Source: Levilactobacillus parabrevis ATCC 53295
GTDB lineage: Bacteria; Bacillota; Bacilli; Lactobacillales; Lactobacillaceae
Direction: 5' to 3'
NCBI RefSeq assembly: GCF_001434055.1
Contig: NZ_AZCZ01000016.1
Location: forward strand, 1 to 58,398
DNA: 58,398 nt
The notes beneath the pieces were generated by a model. It made no database searches and was not told where the DNA came from. It saw only the letters and a program-made list of their open reading frames with translations. This document shows positions 15,525 through 24,887 of this stretch, one piece after another; positions within the stretch are counted from its first letter, which is position 1; every line of letters starts with the position of its first letter. The translations under genes and the position numbers were made by a program.

Positions 15525-17774
15525 ATGGACATCGAACGAACGCTTGCTGCACTGACGTTACCGGAGAAGGCCGCACTGGTCTCCGGCAAGAACTTTTGGT
15601 ATACCGCTGCCGTGGATCGCTTAGGCATCCCGGCACTGATGATGACGGACGGACCTTCTGGGCTACGGAAACAGAAACCCACGGCCTCGGCTGGCGACAT
15701 TACGGATTCGGTTCAAGCCATCACCTATCCTGCCGCAGCGCTGAGTGCCAGTTCCTGGAACACTACCCTGATGCGCCAATTGGGGGAACATCTTGGTGAG
15801 GAGGCTCGCGCAGAACAAGTGAGCCTGTTACTGGGACCCGGTGTCAATTTGAAGCGGTCCCCCTTGGGTGGTCGGAACTTCGAGTACTTGTCCGAAGATC
15901 CGCTGGTTGCTGGTAAACTGGCAAGCGCCTACGTCGATGGTGTTCAATCCCAACACGTCGGGGTTTCGGTCAAACACTTCGTTGCCAATAACCGGGAAAA
16001 TCAACGGTTCACGGCCTCCAGTGACATGTCAGCTCGGACCCTTCGTGAACTTTATTTACGGACTTTTGAAATCATTACCAAAGCCGCTTATCCGGCAACT
16101 ATCATGACTTCCTATAACCGGACCAATGGTGTCTTAAACTCCCAAAATCGGCACCTGTTGCGCGATATTTTACGTGACGAATGGGGCTTCCATGGTGCCA
16201 TCATGTCCGACTGGGGCGCAGTGGCTGATCACGCGGAAGCACTGAAGGCGAGCCTCGACTTGGAAATGCCGGGAAAGGGTCAAGCCTCGGTTGATGAAAT
16301 CATCCGAGCCGTTCAAACGGGCGAGCTGGATGTCGGCACCTTAAACAAGGCTGTCCGCCACCTGCTACACGTGGTCGACAAGTGGCGTCCGGCAGACACT
16401 GCTGGCACTTACGATCACCAGGCCCATCACGACTTCGCCCGCAAGCTGGCCGATGACAGTATCATCCTCCTGAAGAACCACCAGAATGAACTGCCACTGA
16501 AGTCGGCTACGACTGGTAAGGTCGTCGTGATCGGTGAACTGGCCGAACATCCCCGCTATCAAGGCTCCGGGAGCTCTCATGTCAATCCAACAAAACTGGT
16601 AACTCCACTGGAAGCCTTGCAAGACACCGGATTACAGGCGAATTACTACCCTGGTTACCGCCTGGATGAAAGTGAAACGGATGACCAGCTGGCCCAAGCG
16701 GCGCTCGATGCCGCCAAGGATGCCGACCACGTCATTGTCTTTGCCGGTTACCCAGCCGCGGCTGAATCGGAAGGCTTCGATAAGAATTCAATCCTGTTGC
16801 CCGAGAATCAAACGGATTTAATCGGTTCGCTGGCTAAGCTAAACGAACATACAACCGTTGTCCTACAAAATGGTTCTGCCGTTGAGATGCCTTGGATTCA
16901 CACGGTTGCGGCAGTGGTTGAAACCTACCTGGCTGGTGAAGCCGTGGGTGAAGCCACTTGGGATATTCTGACGGGGGCTGTCAACCCTTCCGGTCATTTG
17001 ACCGAAACGTTCCCCGTTCGTCTGACCGATACACCAATGGCCCCAACGTTTGCGCAGGATCCCCGGCACGAACTCTACTCGGAAGGAATCTTCATGGGCT
17101 ACCGGTACTACGATACCCATGAAATGCACGTCCTATACGCATTTGGTCACGGCCTAAGCTACACTGAATTTGAATTTACTAACTTAAACATCAAACAGAG
17201 TGAACACGGCGCAACGGTTACTTTTGATGTCACCAACACCGGTGACTGTGCGGGCCAAGCGGTTCCCCAACTTTACGTGGCGAACCACACGTCCCACGCG
17301 CCGATGCCAACGAAGGAACTCCGTGGATTTACCAAAATCGCGGTTGAACCGGGCGAAACTAAGCCAGTTACCCTGAAGTTAACGCGTCAAGACTTTAGCT
17401 GGTGGCGTCAAGGAAAACACCGGTGGCAAGCCGATTCTGGTGATTACGAAATCATGATTGGCCAATCATCCCGTGATATTCGCCTACAGACTAAGCTGAC
17501 CATGGACTTCAAGAATTCACCAGCACCAGTTACGGATGAGACCTATCTCACCAACGTTGCGTGGAATCCGCGCCTGCTCGAACTCTTTAAGCAAAAAGTG
17601 ATTGCGCCAGCTAGCCAAGCGGGTACCAGCCTGTTGGGCGCAACGGATGCGGATGGCACACCAACCATTCTGCAAGACCGCATGTTCCTTAACATGCCAC
17701 TACGCGCACTGATTGCCCAAGGCGTTCCTGCCGACTTAATTGAAGACTTTATTCGTGCTGCTAACGCACGTTAA
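15525..17774 (+). CDS. GH3 family beta-glucosidase
   Basis: A 749-residue glycoside hydrolase family 3 enzyme without signal peptide, so intracellular. The nucleophile is Asp229 in AIMSDWGA; MMTDGPSGLR near residue 39 and KHFVANNRENQR near 150 are typical substrate-binding segments. The order is (alpha/beta)8 barrel, alpha/beta sandwich and a C-terminal fibronectin-III-like domain near 560-650. Likely substrates are beta-glucosides or plant glycosides. Start follows AAAGGA. Monocistronic, ended by a strong terminator. Confidence 0.93.
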   Translation: MDIERTLAALTLPEKAALVSGKNFWYTAAVDRLGIPALMMTDGPSGLRKQKPTASAGDITDSVQAITYPAAALSASSWNTTLMRQLGEHLGEEARAEQVSLLLGPGVNLKRSPLGGRNFEYLSEDPLVAGKLASAYVDGVQSQHVGVSVKHFVANNRENQRFTASSDMSARTLRELYLRTFEIITKAAYPATIMTSYNRTNGVLNSQNRHLLRDILRDEWGFHGAIMSDWGAVADHAEALKASLDLEMPGKGQASVDEIIRAVQTGELDVGTLNKAVRHLLHVVDKWRPADTAGTYDHQAHHDFARKLADDSIILLKNHQNELPLKSATTGKVVVIGELAEHPRYQGSGSSHVNPTKLVTPLEALQDTGLQANYYPGYRLDESETDDQLAQAALDAAKDADHVIVFAGYPAAAESEGFDKNSILLPENQTDLIGSLAKLNEHTTVVLQNGSAVEMPWIHTVAAVVETYLAGEAVGEATWDILTGAVNPSGHLTETFPVRLTDTPMAPTFAQDPRHELYSEGIFMGYRYYDTHEMHVLYAFGHGLSYTEFEFTNLNIKQSEHGATVTFDVTNTGDCAGQAVPQLYVANHTSHAPMPTKELRGFTKIAVEPGETKPVTLKLTRQDFSWWRQGKHRWQADSGDYEIMIGQSSRDIRLQTKLTMDFKNSPAPVTDETYLTNVAWNPRLLELFKQKVIAPASQAGTSLLGATDADGTPTILQDRMFLNMPLRALIAQGVPADLIEDFIRAANAR

Positions 17775-17781
17775 CTGTATG

Positions 17782-17824
17782 AAAATGACCGTCATCCTAA
17801 CTATTGAGGATGACGGTCATTTTT
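17782..17824. terminator. Bidirectional terminator, GH3 / GNAT
   Basis: Stem AAAATGACCGTCATCCT / AGGATGACGGTCATTTT, perfect over 17 bases, between convergent genes. Confidence 0.9.
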
Positions 17825-17831
17825 GCTTTAA

Positions 17832-18278
17832 CTAAGTTAAGGGCAACACCATGTCAATGTGCGGAATTCCGGTATCTAAATAAACAGCGATCGTAGGCTG
17901 AAACCCAAACGAAGCATAGAATTTCTGCAAGTAAGCCTGGGCCTGAATCACGATGGCTTGGGCTGCCGGATAGGTCCGTTGCGCCGCAGCAATAGCGGTA
18001 CTGACTAACTGGCGACCCGCACCGTTTCCACGATTAGTTGGTGCCACTAGCACCCGACCAATTCGGACCTGTTGGCCTTCATCCATCAACCGGGCATAGG
18101 CCGTAATAGCACCGGTCGCATCTTGTGTAAATAAATGTTGGGCCTGCACATCGAGATCATCGACCTCCTGATAGGCACAGGTTTGTTCCACAACGAAAAC
18201 GGCCACCCGCACCCGGTAAATTTCAAATAATTCTGTCGTTGTTAACTGTTCAAATGACTTTTGTTGAAAAGCTGACAT
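17832..18278 (-). CDS. GNAT acetyltransferase, ElaA-like
   Basis: A 148-residue N-acetyltransferase. The N-terminal LFEIYRVRVAVFVVEQ is ElaA-like and the acetyl-CoA loop VRIGRVLVAPTNRGNGAGRQL lies near residue 80. ATG at 18278 chosen over the in-frame GTG 12 bases upstream because GGTGG then falls at five bases. It lies 12 bases after the choloylglycine hydrolase gene, so the two share a transcript. Substrate unknown. Confidence 0.85.
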   Translation of the reverse strand: MSAFQQKSFEQLTTTELFEIYRVRVAVFVVEQTCAYQEVDDLDVQAQHLFTQDATGAITAYARLMDEGQQVRIGRVLVAPTNRGNGAGRQLVSTAIAAAQRTYPAAQAIVIQAQAYLQKFYASFGFQPTIAVYLDTGIPHIDMVLPLT

Positions 18279-18290
18279 GCATCCACCCAC

Positions 18291-19274
18291 TTAATTCAAA
18301 TGCTTAATATGATTTCTATGTTCCAAAGGATACTCAACAGGTGTATCCCAATCGCTCAACATCTTATCCGTAATTTCTACACGTTGTAATTCTAAATTAT
18401 CGTATGGCTCCATGTAGTAGGCACGTTCGTTAAGTCCCATGTAACCACGATACTGAGTGTAATCGCTACTCCCATCCGGCTTAAGCTTAACCCCCTTGGG
18501 AATCGTGACGCCATCCAGTAAATGTTGCAGCAGGTTCATTGTCGATGGTGTATCAGTAGTGGGCTTGCTATAGTGTTTGTTAAATACAGTCCGGACAAAG
18601 CGAGATGGTGAGGTATAATCCCCAGGCATCCCAAATGCCCCGGTTCCTGGACCAACCGTCTTTAAGCCAAATCCTTGGTAATCATGCAGTGGGCGCGTAT
18701 CCGCAACTAAGGTACCGTACGTACTCAAGTTCTGCAAGTGCCAGCTCAATTGCGGCGAGTTGGCCATTACCCCAACAGGATCTTCAATCAGCTTAAGCTC
18801 ATGATCGGTAGCTTCTAAGACAGCCGTGTCCCCAGACGGATCACTGAAGATGAAGTGCAGAGGTACCGTGATACCTAACAAGGCAACGGGCTTAGCCACG
18901 ATTTGAACGGTCGTAATCAATTCGCGCAAATCAGCCACACTCTTCGCATTGCCCAGCACCCAAGCTGTCAAGTCATGGGGCGCAATACCCAGCTTGTCAG
19001 CTGGGGCTTTTTCAGCATACTTAGCGTAATCGGAAAAGTACAGTGCGGCGGCACCTAATCCATATTCATTAACGCCATCCACGAAGATATAATGACTCAG
19101 ATTCCGACCGGCACCTACGAAACCGTACTTTGTGGTGAACTCTCCCGCGTCCCCTTGAATCTTCTGTTGCCGTGGCATAAAGATTGGTTGACCACCCAAC
19201 TCGAAGCCAAAATCCATGGTCCGCGCTAGGAAGTGATCACCTTGGCTATTTTCATAGGTTAAACTCGTACACAT
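18291..19274 (-). CDS. Choloylglycine hydrolase / penicillin V acylase family
   Basis: A 327-residue Ntn-hydrolase. Start placed at the ATG giving MCTSL, so that Cys2 becomes the N-terminal nucleophile after Met removal; the three upstream codons would block this. Other active-site residues are Arg18 and Asp21 (ARTMDF), Asn in GVNEYGLG near 80, Asn in ANSPQLSW and Arg in SPSRFVR. ARTMDF is closer to the penicillin-V-acylase side than to classic bile salt hydrolases, so bile deconjugation is possible but not shown; N-acyl-homoserine lactones are other known family substrates. Confidence 0.85.
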   Translation of the reverse strand: MCTSLTYENSQGDHFLARTMDFGFELGGQPIFMPRQQKIQGDAGEFTTKYGFVGAGRNLSHYIFVDGVNEYGLGAAALYFSDYAKYAEKAPADKLGIAPHDLTAWVLGNAKSVADLRELITTVQIVAKPVALLGITVPLHFIFSDPSGDTAVLEATDHELKLIEDPVGVMANSPQLSWHLQNLSTYGTLVADTRPLHDYQGFGLKTVGPGTGAFGMPGDYTSPSRFVRTVFNKHYSKPTTDTPSTMNLLQHLLDGVTIPKGVKLKPDGSSDYTQYRGYMGLNERAYYMEPYDNLELQRVEITDKMLSDWDTPVEYPLEHRNHIKHLN

Positions 19275-19289
19275 CAAAATCATCCCGTT

Positions 19290-19770
19290 TCTAATTTAGT
19301 TATCCATTATTCTAAACCTAAATTAGACATTGTGCACGGATAATCGTTAATTATATAACTGATTTTATTAAACCACGACAAATCGCGTCATACCGCCGTT
19401 TAACGGTTTAAGCCTAGAACCATATTCGGCTAAAACCTTTACCCACCAAAATTAGCTTACTAACAGAAGTTCACCAGGAAAACTAGGCATTTTCCAGACA
19501 TCTCACGGTTCTCCGGTATCTATCCGCTGAGTCCTCAGGTATCCTTAGCGTGGAAAGTATGTCAGCCAGAATTCTGCGCCCCCCAAGGAACTAACGATTG
19601 ACTTCATTCTCAGAACCGTCGTCCCGATTACGCCACTATAAACGTTTGTGTCGCCAACCAGAACAGGCAGAGTCCATCACCTCGATTATCAGTAGGCCTG
19701 CTCGTTAGTCACCCCAGTTATCCTCCCTTTTCAGACACAATTCCGTCAGCCACGACATACTTTCCTGCTA
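19290..19770. other. Gene-free region of about 480 bases
   Basis: No supported coding frame on either strand. A weak plus-strand promoter-like pair TTGTGC-18-TATAAC lies at 19330-19359. A terminator with its T-run on the plus strand lies at the right edge although no plus-strand gene precedes it, so an unannotated transcript is possible. Confidence 0.4.
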
Positions 19771-19800
19771 AGAGCCGCCACCATCGATGACGACTCTTTT
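19771..19800. terminator. Hairpin with plus-strand T-run next to the sbcC end
   Basis: An 11-pair stem (AAGAGCCGCCACC and its partner, with some G-U pairs) is followed on the plus strand by six T residues; on the minus strand it follows sbcC but has only a weak T-run. Confidence 0.6.
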
Positions 19801-22800
19801 TTAGCTTTCATCAATTTGATAAGTAATTTTGCTTTCACCATTACCATTGCTAACAACCTGCAATTGATTGGGTACCTGTGCGCGGAGTTCACTCACGTGA
19901 CTGATGATGCCAATCATGCGATGCTTACCTTCAACCGTCTCAAGTGACTCCAGTGCGGTCATCAAGGCATCCTCGTCGAGGGAACCAAACCCTTCATCGA
20001 TAAACAACGCATCAACATCCACGCTACCCGTAGTCTGCTGAATAACTTCGCCCAAGGCTAGGGCTAAGGCCAAAGCTGCAATAAAGCTCTCCCCACCAGA
20101 CAGGGTATGCACGCTACGTTGCTCACCAACGTGATCATCATAAACGTTGATTTCCAACCCAGAGTTTTTCTTATACGTGGCTGGTTGATCATCCACTAAG
20201 AATTGATAACGACCATTGGTCAACTGCTGCAAGCGCTGGTTACCCACCGTCAAGATCTGTCGCAAGTAAGTCTGCAAAACGTATCGTTCCAATCCCAATT
20301 TGCTATTGGGACCATCCCCGTTGACAACCCCCACGAGTTCAGTGAGCTCTTGGGTCTTCTTGAGAGCGGCGGCCCGTTGGTCGATCTGCGTCTGCAATTG
20401 CGTAGTCACCTGTTGGTTGTGTTGATACTGATCTTGTTGTCCGTGTCGTTGGTCCTGCAAACTAACAACTTTTTCTGTCGCCGCTTTCAGTGCAACTTGC
20501 GTTTGATTGCGATCTGGTTCTGGCTGATCCAACACGCGCTTTTTCAGTTCGGCAATCGTAGTTGTAACCTGTTCCTGCTGCGTACGAAAATCTTGTAACT
20601 TCTGACGTTTGGCAGTCAACGTATCGAGTTGTGCTAGCTGGGTTGTCACAATGGCTTCTGTTTCCTCAGTAACCGTCTCGAAATGCTTAGCCATTAACGT
20701 TTGTACCGCACTATCAGCTTGGGCTAGTCGCTGCTCACTCTGCGTCAGCTCTTGCGCGGCCGTCTTTTCTTCAGTTGTGGCAACCGTCAGTCGCTCATTG
20801 GCCTGTGTCACTTGCTTAGCCGCCGTGTCCCACATCTGTTGGTCCGACTGCAATCGCTTTTGCAAGTTCGTTTCTTGCTGCTGGAATTCAGCCAACGTTG
20901 GGGCTGTAGCGGGCAGCTGTTGCTTTTGCGTTGCCAGTTGCGCCGTCAATCGATCCACATGGCTGGTTTCATCTTGCTGGGCAATCTGGTCAGCATCCAA
21001 TTGCTGGGTCAGCTTGGATGCTGCGACCGTCAATTGTTCAAGAGCGTGCTGGGCGGCTGTTACTGCCTGCAATTGTTGCTCATTCTGGGTTTGATTAGCC
21101 CGTTGCGTGGCCGCCAACTGCTCAAAATGTTGACTGAGCTGATCAAACTGATTAACATCCTCGCTAGTCTCAGGCAAGCCAACATTTTCTAAAAGTGCAG
21201 TCAACCCCCGTTGTTGTGGTTCCTTCAACTCGGTTAGCGTTGTTTGCAAATTCTGCAGTTGGGTCGTCAGTTTTGTCAGTCGATCCTGTTCCTGCTGAGC
21301 TTGCGCTTGTGCAGCCTGAACCTCCGCCTCCGTAACCGTCTTATCAGCGATAGCGGTAGGTGCAGGATGCTCAGTCGATCCACAAACTGGACACGGACTA
21401 CCGGGCTTCAGTTGACCAACTAATCGGACGATTTCATGGGCTAAGAGTTCTTGGTTTAACTCTTCGGCGTGCTGCTGTGCAACCTTTGTTGCTGTGGTTT
21501 GCGCGGTCACTTGTGTCCCTAAACTGGACACCTGCTGCGTTAACGTCCGCTGGCGTTGGTCGCCTACCTGCAAATCTGCCAATTGTCGACGCCATTCTTT
21601 TAGCTGTCCAGCTCGCTGGGTCAATGTCTGTTGCGTTTGATAGAGCCGTGTCTGGGTCGCAATCACTGCTTGTTGCGCCTGCTGGTCTTTCTGATTCTTC
21701 TGTTGCTGTTGTTGGCCTGCGGTAACGCGCTGTTGAGCGGCCAACAATGAATTTTGGGCAGAGGCAACTTGTTGGGTCAACTCTGCAATTTGCCGATAAA
21801 TCGGCTTGATCTTAGCCTGTTGCGCCAGCTGATCCTTTGTCTTATTAATCCGCACTTCCACTGGCGCCAACCGCTGTTGGGCCGCTAGTGCCTTTTTCTG
21901 GACCAACTGAGCCGTAGTTGATTGCGCCTGTGCTTGCGTCACTGCTAATTGGCGACGTTGCTGATTAGTTTTGGCGAATTCGCGCTCTTGCCACTGCGGT
22001 CGAATCTGTTGGGTCCACTCCAGCTCCGTGATCAACTGATGTAACGCGGCCATGGCTGGCTCCTGTATCGCTAACGCTTGCTGACGTTCTTGCGCTTGGA
22101 CTAACTGATGTTGATCATGAACGAGTTGTTCCTCACGCGTGTCCTGCTGTGTCAGCTGTGTAACCTGCCGCTGAGTAGTCGTTACCTGAGTCGTGAGCTC
22201 TTGAATTACCGTTTGCGCCGCAGTCTGTTGTGTTGCCATCAGCGCCAACAATTCCGTTGTCTGCTTTGCCTGTAATAAAGCCTCAGCGCGCTCCCGATTG
22301 GCCGTCGTCCAAGTCAGACTTGTCTCCAATCGTTCCAATTCTTTTGCAGCTTCCGCATTCTGTGTCCGATCTTGACGTAATTTATCACGTAACTTGTCTG
22401 TCCATTGGGCAAAGATCTCGGTGTTAAATAATTGCTCCAAAACTGCGGCCTTATCTTCACTAGGCGCTACTAAGAAGCGGCGAAATTCTCCCTGTGGTAA
22501 CAAGACAATCTGGGCAAACTGCTTGCCGTCCATCTGCAAAAGGTCTTGCAAATAGTCATTGACCTGTCGCGCTTTCGTTAACTGGTCTATTTCAGTTCCG
22601 TTCTCAAACACCGTGAGTTCAACGCTAGCGGCAACCCGCGTCACGCCAGAACCGCGCTTTTTCTGCAGGGTTTGGGCAGGCTCTCTAATAATTCGATAGC
22701 GCCGATTGCGGTGATTAAATTCAAAGGTCACACGCGTATGATCCGCAGTCGTAGCAAAGTCTGACCGCATTTCCTGAGGTTCCCGATCCACGCCAGAGGA

Positions 22801-22962
22801 TTGATCGAATAGGGCATAGCACATCCCATCAAAGATAGTCGTCTTCCCACTCCCAGTTTTCCCGCTGATCAGAAACAGGGGCGTCGCGTCAAACTTTTGA
22901 AAGTTAATCTCCTCATCACGGTACGGGCCGAAATATTGGAGGTGTAGTGTTAGTGGTCGCAT
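19801..22962 (-). CDS. sbcC: Exonuclease SbcC (Rad50-like ATPase)
   Basis: A 1053-residue SMC-like ATPase that with SbcD cleaves DNA hairpins and double-strand ends. Walker A ISGKTGSGKTT near residue 34 and Walker B DALFIDEGFGSLDEDAL near 975 bracket two very Gln-rich coiled coils. The zinc hook CPVC lies between them near residue 520. Start placed at 22962: its ATG overlaps the sbcD stop (TAATG) and GGAGG lies just upstream; the longer frame is inside sbcD. Confidence 0.96.
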   Translation of the reverse strand: MRPLTLHLQYFGPYRDEEINFQKFDATPLFLISGKTGSGKTTIFDGMCYALFDQSSGVDREPQEMRSDFATTADHTRVTFEFNHRNRRYRIIREPAQTLQKKRGSGVTRVAASVELTVFENGTEIDQLTKARQVNDYLQDLLQMDGKQFAQIVLLPQGEFRRFLVAPSEDKAAVLEQLFNTEIFAQWTDKLRDKLRQDRTQNAEAAKELERLETSLTWTTANRERAEALLQAKQTTELLALMATQQTAAQTVIQELTTQVTTTQRQVTQLTQQDTREEQLVHDQHQLVQAQERQQALAIQEPAMAALHQLITELEWTQQIRPQWQEREFAKTNQQRRQLAVTQAQAQSTTAQLVQKKALAAQQRLAPVEVRINKTKDQLAQQAKIKPIYRQIAELTQQVASAQNSLLAAQQRVTAGQQQQQKNQKDQQAQQAVIATQTRLYQTQQTLTQRAGQLKEWRRQLADLQVGDQRQRTLTQQVSSLGTQVTAQTTATKVAQQHAEELNQELLAHEIVRLVGQLKPGSPCPVCGSTEHPAPTAIADKTVTEAEVQAAQAQAQQEQDRLTKLTTQLQNLQTTLTELKEPQQRGLTALLENVGLPETSEDVNQFDQLSQHFEQLAATQRANQTQNEQQLQAVTAAQHALEQLTVAASKLTQQLDADQIAQQDETSHVDRLTAQLATQKQQLPATAPTLAEFQQQETNLQKRLQSDQQMWDTAAKQVTQANERLTVATTEEKTAAQELTQSEQRLAQADSAVQTLMAKHFETVTEETEAIVTTQLAQLDTLTAKRQKLQDFRTQQEQVTTTIAELKKRVLDQPEPDRNQTQVALKAATEKVVSLQDQRHGQQDQYQHNQQVTTQLQTQIDQRAAALKKTQELTELVGVVNGDGPNSKLGLERYVLQTYLRQILTVGNQRLQQLTNGRYQFLVDDQPATYKKNSGLEINVYDDHVGEQRSVHTLSGGESFIAALALALALGEVIQQTTGSVDVDALFIDEGFGSLDEDALMTALESLETVEGKHRMIGIISHVSELRAQVPNQLQVVSNGNGESKITYQIDES

Positions 22963-24092
22963 TATTTGTCCTCCTTCATAGCCTGCTGTAACGCCTGTTT
23001 CGCCCAATCCTCTTGCTGTGTAGTCAGGGCGTGGTCCGTCACCGTCTCAAAAAAATCATCTAACAACGTCAGGGGATCTCGTTGAACCTCTTCGATGTTA
23101 AGGGTTTCCGGTGTCACATCCAACTGGTTAACCCGCTGCAGTTCAATAATCCTTGGAAAGCGCGTCTTCAGTCGCTGCATCACATTCGCAATTGGCGTGG
23201 TATCAGTTAACTCTATCGCGATGAAGTCGTCTGCTTTCACCGAATAACTGACCTCGGAGTCCATTAAGCGCGCAAAAGAATCGGTCAGGACCACCAAGTC
23301 ATTCAGGGGTTTTAAAGGTTTAAACGTCACAGATACTGGTGTTTGGTCCGTATCAACAATCCAAACGCCCTTGGTATCCTCGGCTTCACTAGTTGAAAAT
23401 TTCAAAGGTGAACCACTGTACTTCATTGTTGGTTCGTTCTGCAAGGCTTCTTTCCGATGTAAATGGCCTAACGCCACGTAGTCAAACGGATTCAACAAGT
23501 CAACAGGGACTGCATTCAGGCCCCCCACTTGCACCAAGGTTTCCGAATCACTGTGTTGACTCCCCGCCGCAAAGAAATGAGCAATCAGCACATGCTTTTT
23601 GTCCGGCGCAAACTGCTCCTGCATGGCAGCAACCAGTCGTTCCATTCCCGCCGCCACTGTCTTAATGCTGTCATCGCCAAAATACTGGCGGACCGCAAAC
23701 GGCTCAAAATAAGGTAATAGAAAGAACTGCGTATCACCGAGCACAACTGGCTTGACACTATCCGCAATCCGGGTATTCAGATAAAAGTCGGTACTGCTAA
23801 ACCACTCACTTCCCTGGCTCAAACGTACCGCCGAATCATGATTACCGCTGATTGCCAGCAATGGAAAATGGTGGTGCCGGTTCAGATCAACTAGCATGGT
23901 ATCTAAGGTACTAACCGCATCCTCACTGGGAAGCGCACGATCATAAAGATCGCCGGCAATCACCACGGCGTCAACCTTTTCAGCGATTGCAATAGCCTTA
24001 ATCTGCTCATAAGCGTCCCGTTGTTCCGTCAGTAAGTCATACCCATGAAGCTTCTTACCAATATGCCAATCGGCTGTATGTAAAAATCGCAT
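22962..24092 (-). CDS. sbcD: Exonuclease SbcD (Mre11-like nuclease)
   Basis: A 376-residue Mn-dependent phosphoesterase, the nuclease partner of SbcC. Metal-binding motifs are TADWHIG at residues 6-12, IAGDLYDR near 46, GNHDS near 85 and ALGHLHR near 213. It follows tag with a five-base gap and overlaps sbcC by one base, giving the operon tag-sbcD-sbcC. Confidence 0.96.
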   Translation of the reverse strand: MRFLHTADWHIGKKLHGYDLLTEQRDAYEQIKAIAIAEKVDAVVIAGDLYDRALPSEDAVSTLDTMLVDLNRHHHFPLLAISGNHDSAVRLSQGSEWFSSTDFYLNTRIADSVKPVVLGDTQFFLLPYFEPFAVRQYFGDDSIKTVAAGMERLVAAMQEQFAPDKKHVLIAHFFAAGSQHSDSETLVQVGGLNAVPVDLLNPFDYVALGHLHRKEALQNEPTMKYSGSPLKFSTSEAEDTKGVWIVDTDQTPVSVTFKPLKPLNDLVVLTDSFARLMDSEVSYSVKADDFIAIELTDTTPIANVMQRLKTRFPRIIELQRVNQLDVTPETLNIEEVQRDPLTLLDDFFETVTDHALTTQQEDWAKQALQQAMKEDK

Positions 24093-24097
24093 GAAAC

Positions 24098-24670
24098 TTA
24101 ACCCCTTTCCCGTTGATTCTCAGGTGCCCAATCGCAAGACATGAGGTGGTCGTTGACCAACCCCGCAGCCTGTAAGAATGAATAGACCGTCTTAGGACCA
24201 ACAAATTTAAATCCCCGTTTCTTCATTTCTCGAGAAATATGCTGGGCAAGATCGGTTGTCCCGGGAATTTGACTGGCGCTGGTTAGATGATGACGGATTG
24301 GCCGATCACCGACAAACGCCCACAACCAAGTTGAAAAATCTGTAGCTTCCGACCAATTGCGCAAAACCTGGGCATTGTTGACCGTTGCCTCAAGCTTACG
24401 GCGATTCCGAATAATGGCGACATTAGTCATCAACTGATCGACCTCGGCAGGCTTCATGACTGCCACCGTTGCCACGTCAAAGTTATGAAAAGCTGTCTCA
24501 AAGGCCGCTTGTTTATTTAACACGGTCTGCCAACTCAGTCCCGCTTGATACGTTTCCAAGCAAAGTAACTCAAATAACTTCTGCTCATCATGTTCTGGCC
24601 GCCCCCACACTTCATCGTGATAGCGTTGCATCTTGGGCGAAGACGTTGCCCATTCACACCGTTTGACCAT
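24098..24670 (-). CDS. tag: DNA-3-methyladenine glycosylase I
   Basis: A 190-residue Tag that excises 3-methyladenine from alkylated DNA. It keeps the zinc ligands (Cys in MVKRCEW and the HLMSC pair near 180), the acid in FELLCLE and the AFVGDRP and FKFVGPKTVYSF segments. Start follows AAGGAGG. First gene of a DNA-repair operon with sbcD and sbcC and preceded by a LexA-like box. A divergent zinc-less paralog lies at 12505. Confidence 0.95.
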   Translation of the reverse strand: MVKRCEWATSSPKMQRYHDEVWGRPEHDEQKLFELLCLETYQAGLSWQTVLNKQAAFETAFHNFDVATVAVMKPAEVDQLMTNVAIIRNRRKLEATVNNAQVLRNWSEATDFSTWLWAFVGDRPIRHHLTSASQIPGTTDLAQHISREMKKRGFKFVGPKTVYSFLQAAGLVNDHLMSCDWAPENQRERG

Positions 24671-24699
24671 CAGGAAACCTCCTTTTTTCTGCTGACTTT

Positions 24700-24705
24700 A
24701 CTATA
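24700..24705 (-). promoter_or_regulatory. Candidate extended -10 of the tag-sbcDC promoter
   Basis: Minus strand TGG-TATAGT. The -35 region is poor (GGGTGT, 17 bases upstream) and touches the LexA-like box at 24728-24741. Confidence 0.45.
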
Positions 24706-24727
24706 CCAGATTACCATCAAAAACACC

Positions 24728-24741
24728 CGAACAAATGTTCA
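24728..24741. promoter_or_regulatory. LexA (SOS) box
   Basis: CGAACAAATGTTCA matches the Gram-positive LexA consensus CGAAC-N4-GTTYG except for the last base. It lies over the -35 region of the tag-sbcD-sbcC promoter, where LexA would repress and DNA damage would derepress. Confidence 0.6.
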
Positions 24742-24816
24742 CTTTTATATTTTTGAAACCGGTATCATCCCCGTCATTACTGATGAAACTACAAAATAAT
24801 TTGTTGATTTTTTTAC

Positions 24817-24845
24817 TTGACCCCCTTCGTAGAAAAGTCTATGCT
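24817..24845 (+). promoter_or_regulatory. Promoter of the matrixin gene
   Basis: TTGACC, 17-base spacer, TATGCT, about 25 bases before the GAGGAGG ribosome site. Confidence 0.7.
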
Positions 24846-24887
24846 ATTGTAAATGTTACGTTTTGGGGAATTGAGGAGGTTAGCATC

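Noticed and set aside
20203-21725. Several frames antisense to sbcC
   Set aside because: Leucine/cysteine/serine-rich translations are the usual shadow of the Gln-rich coiled coil of SbcC.
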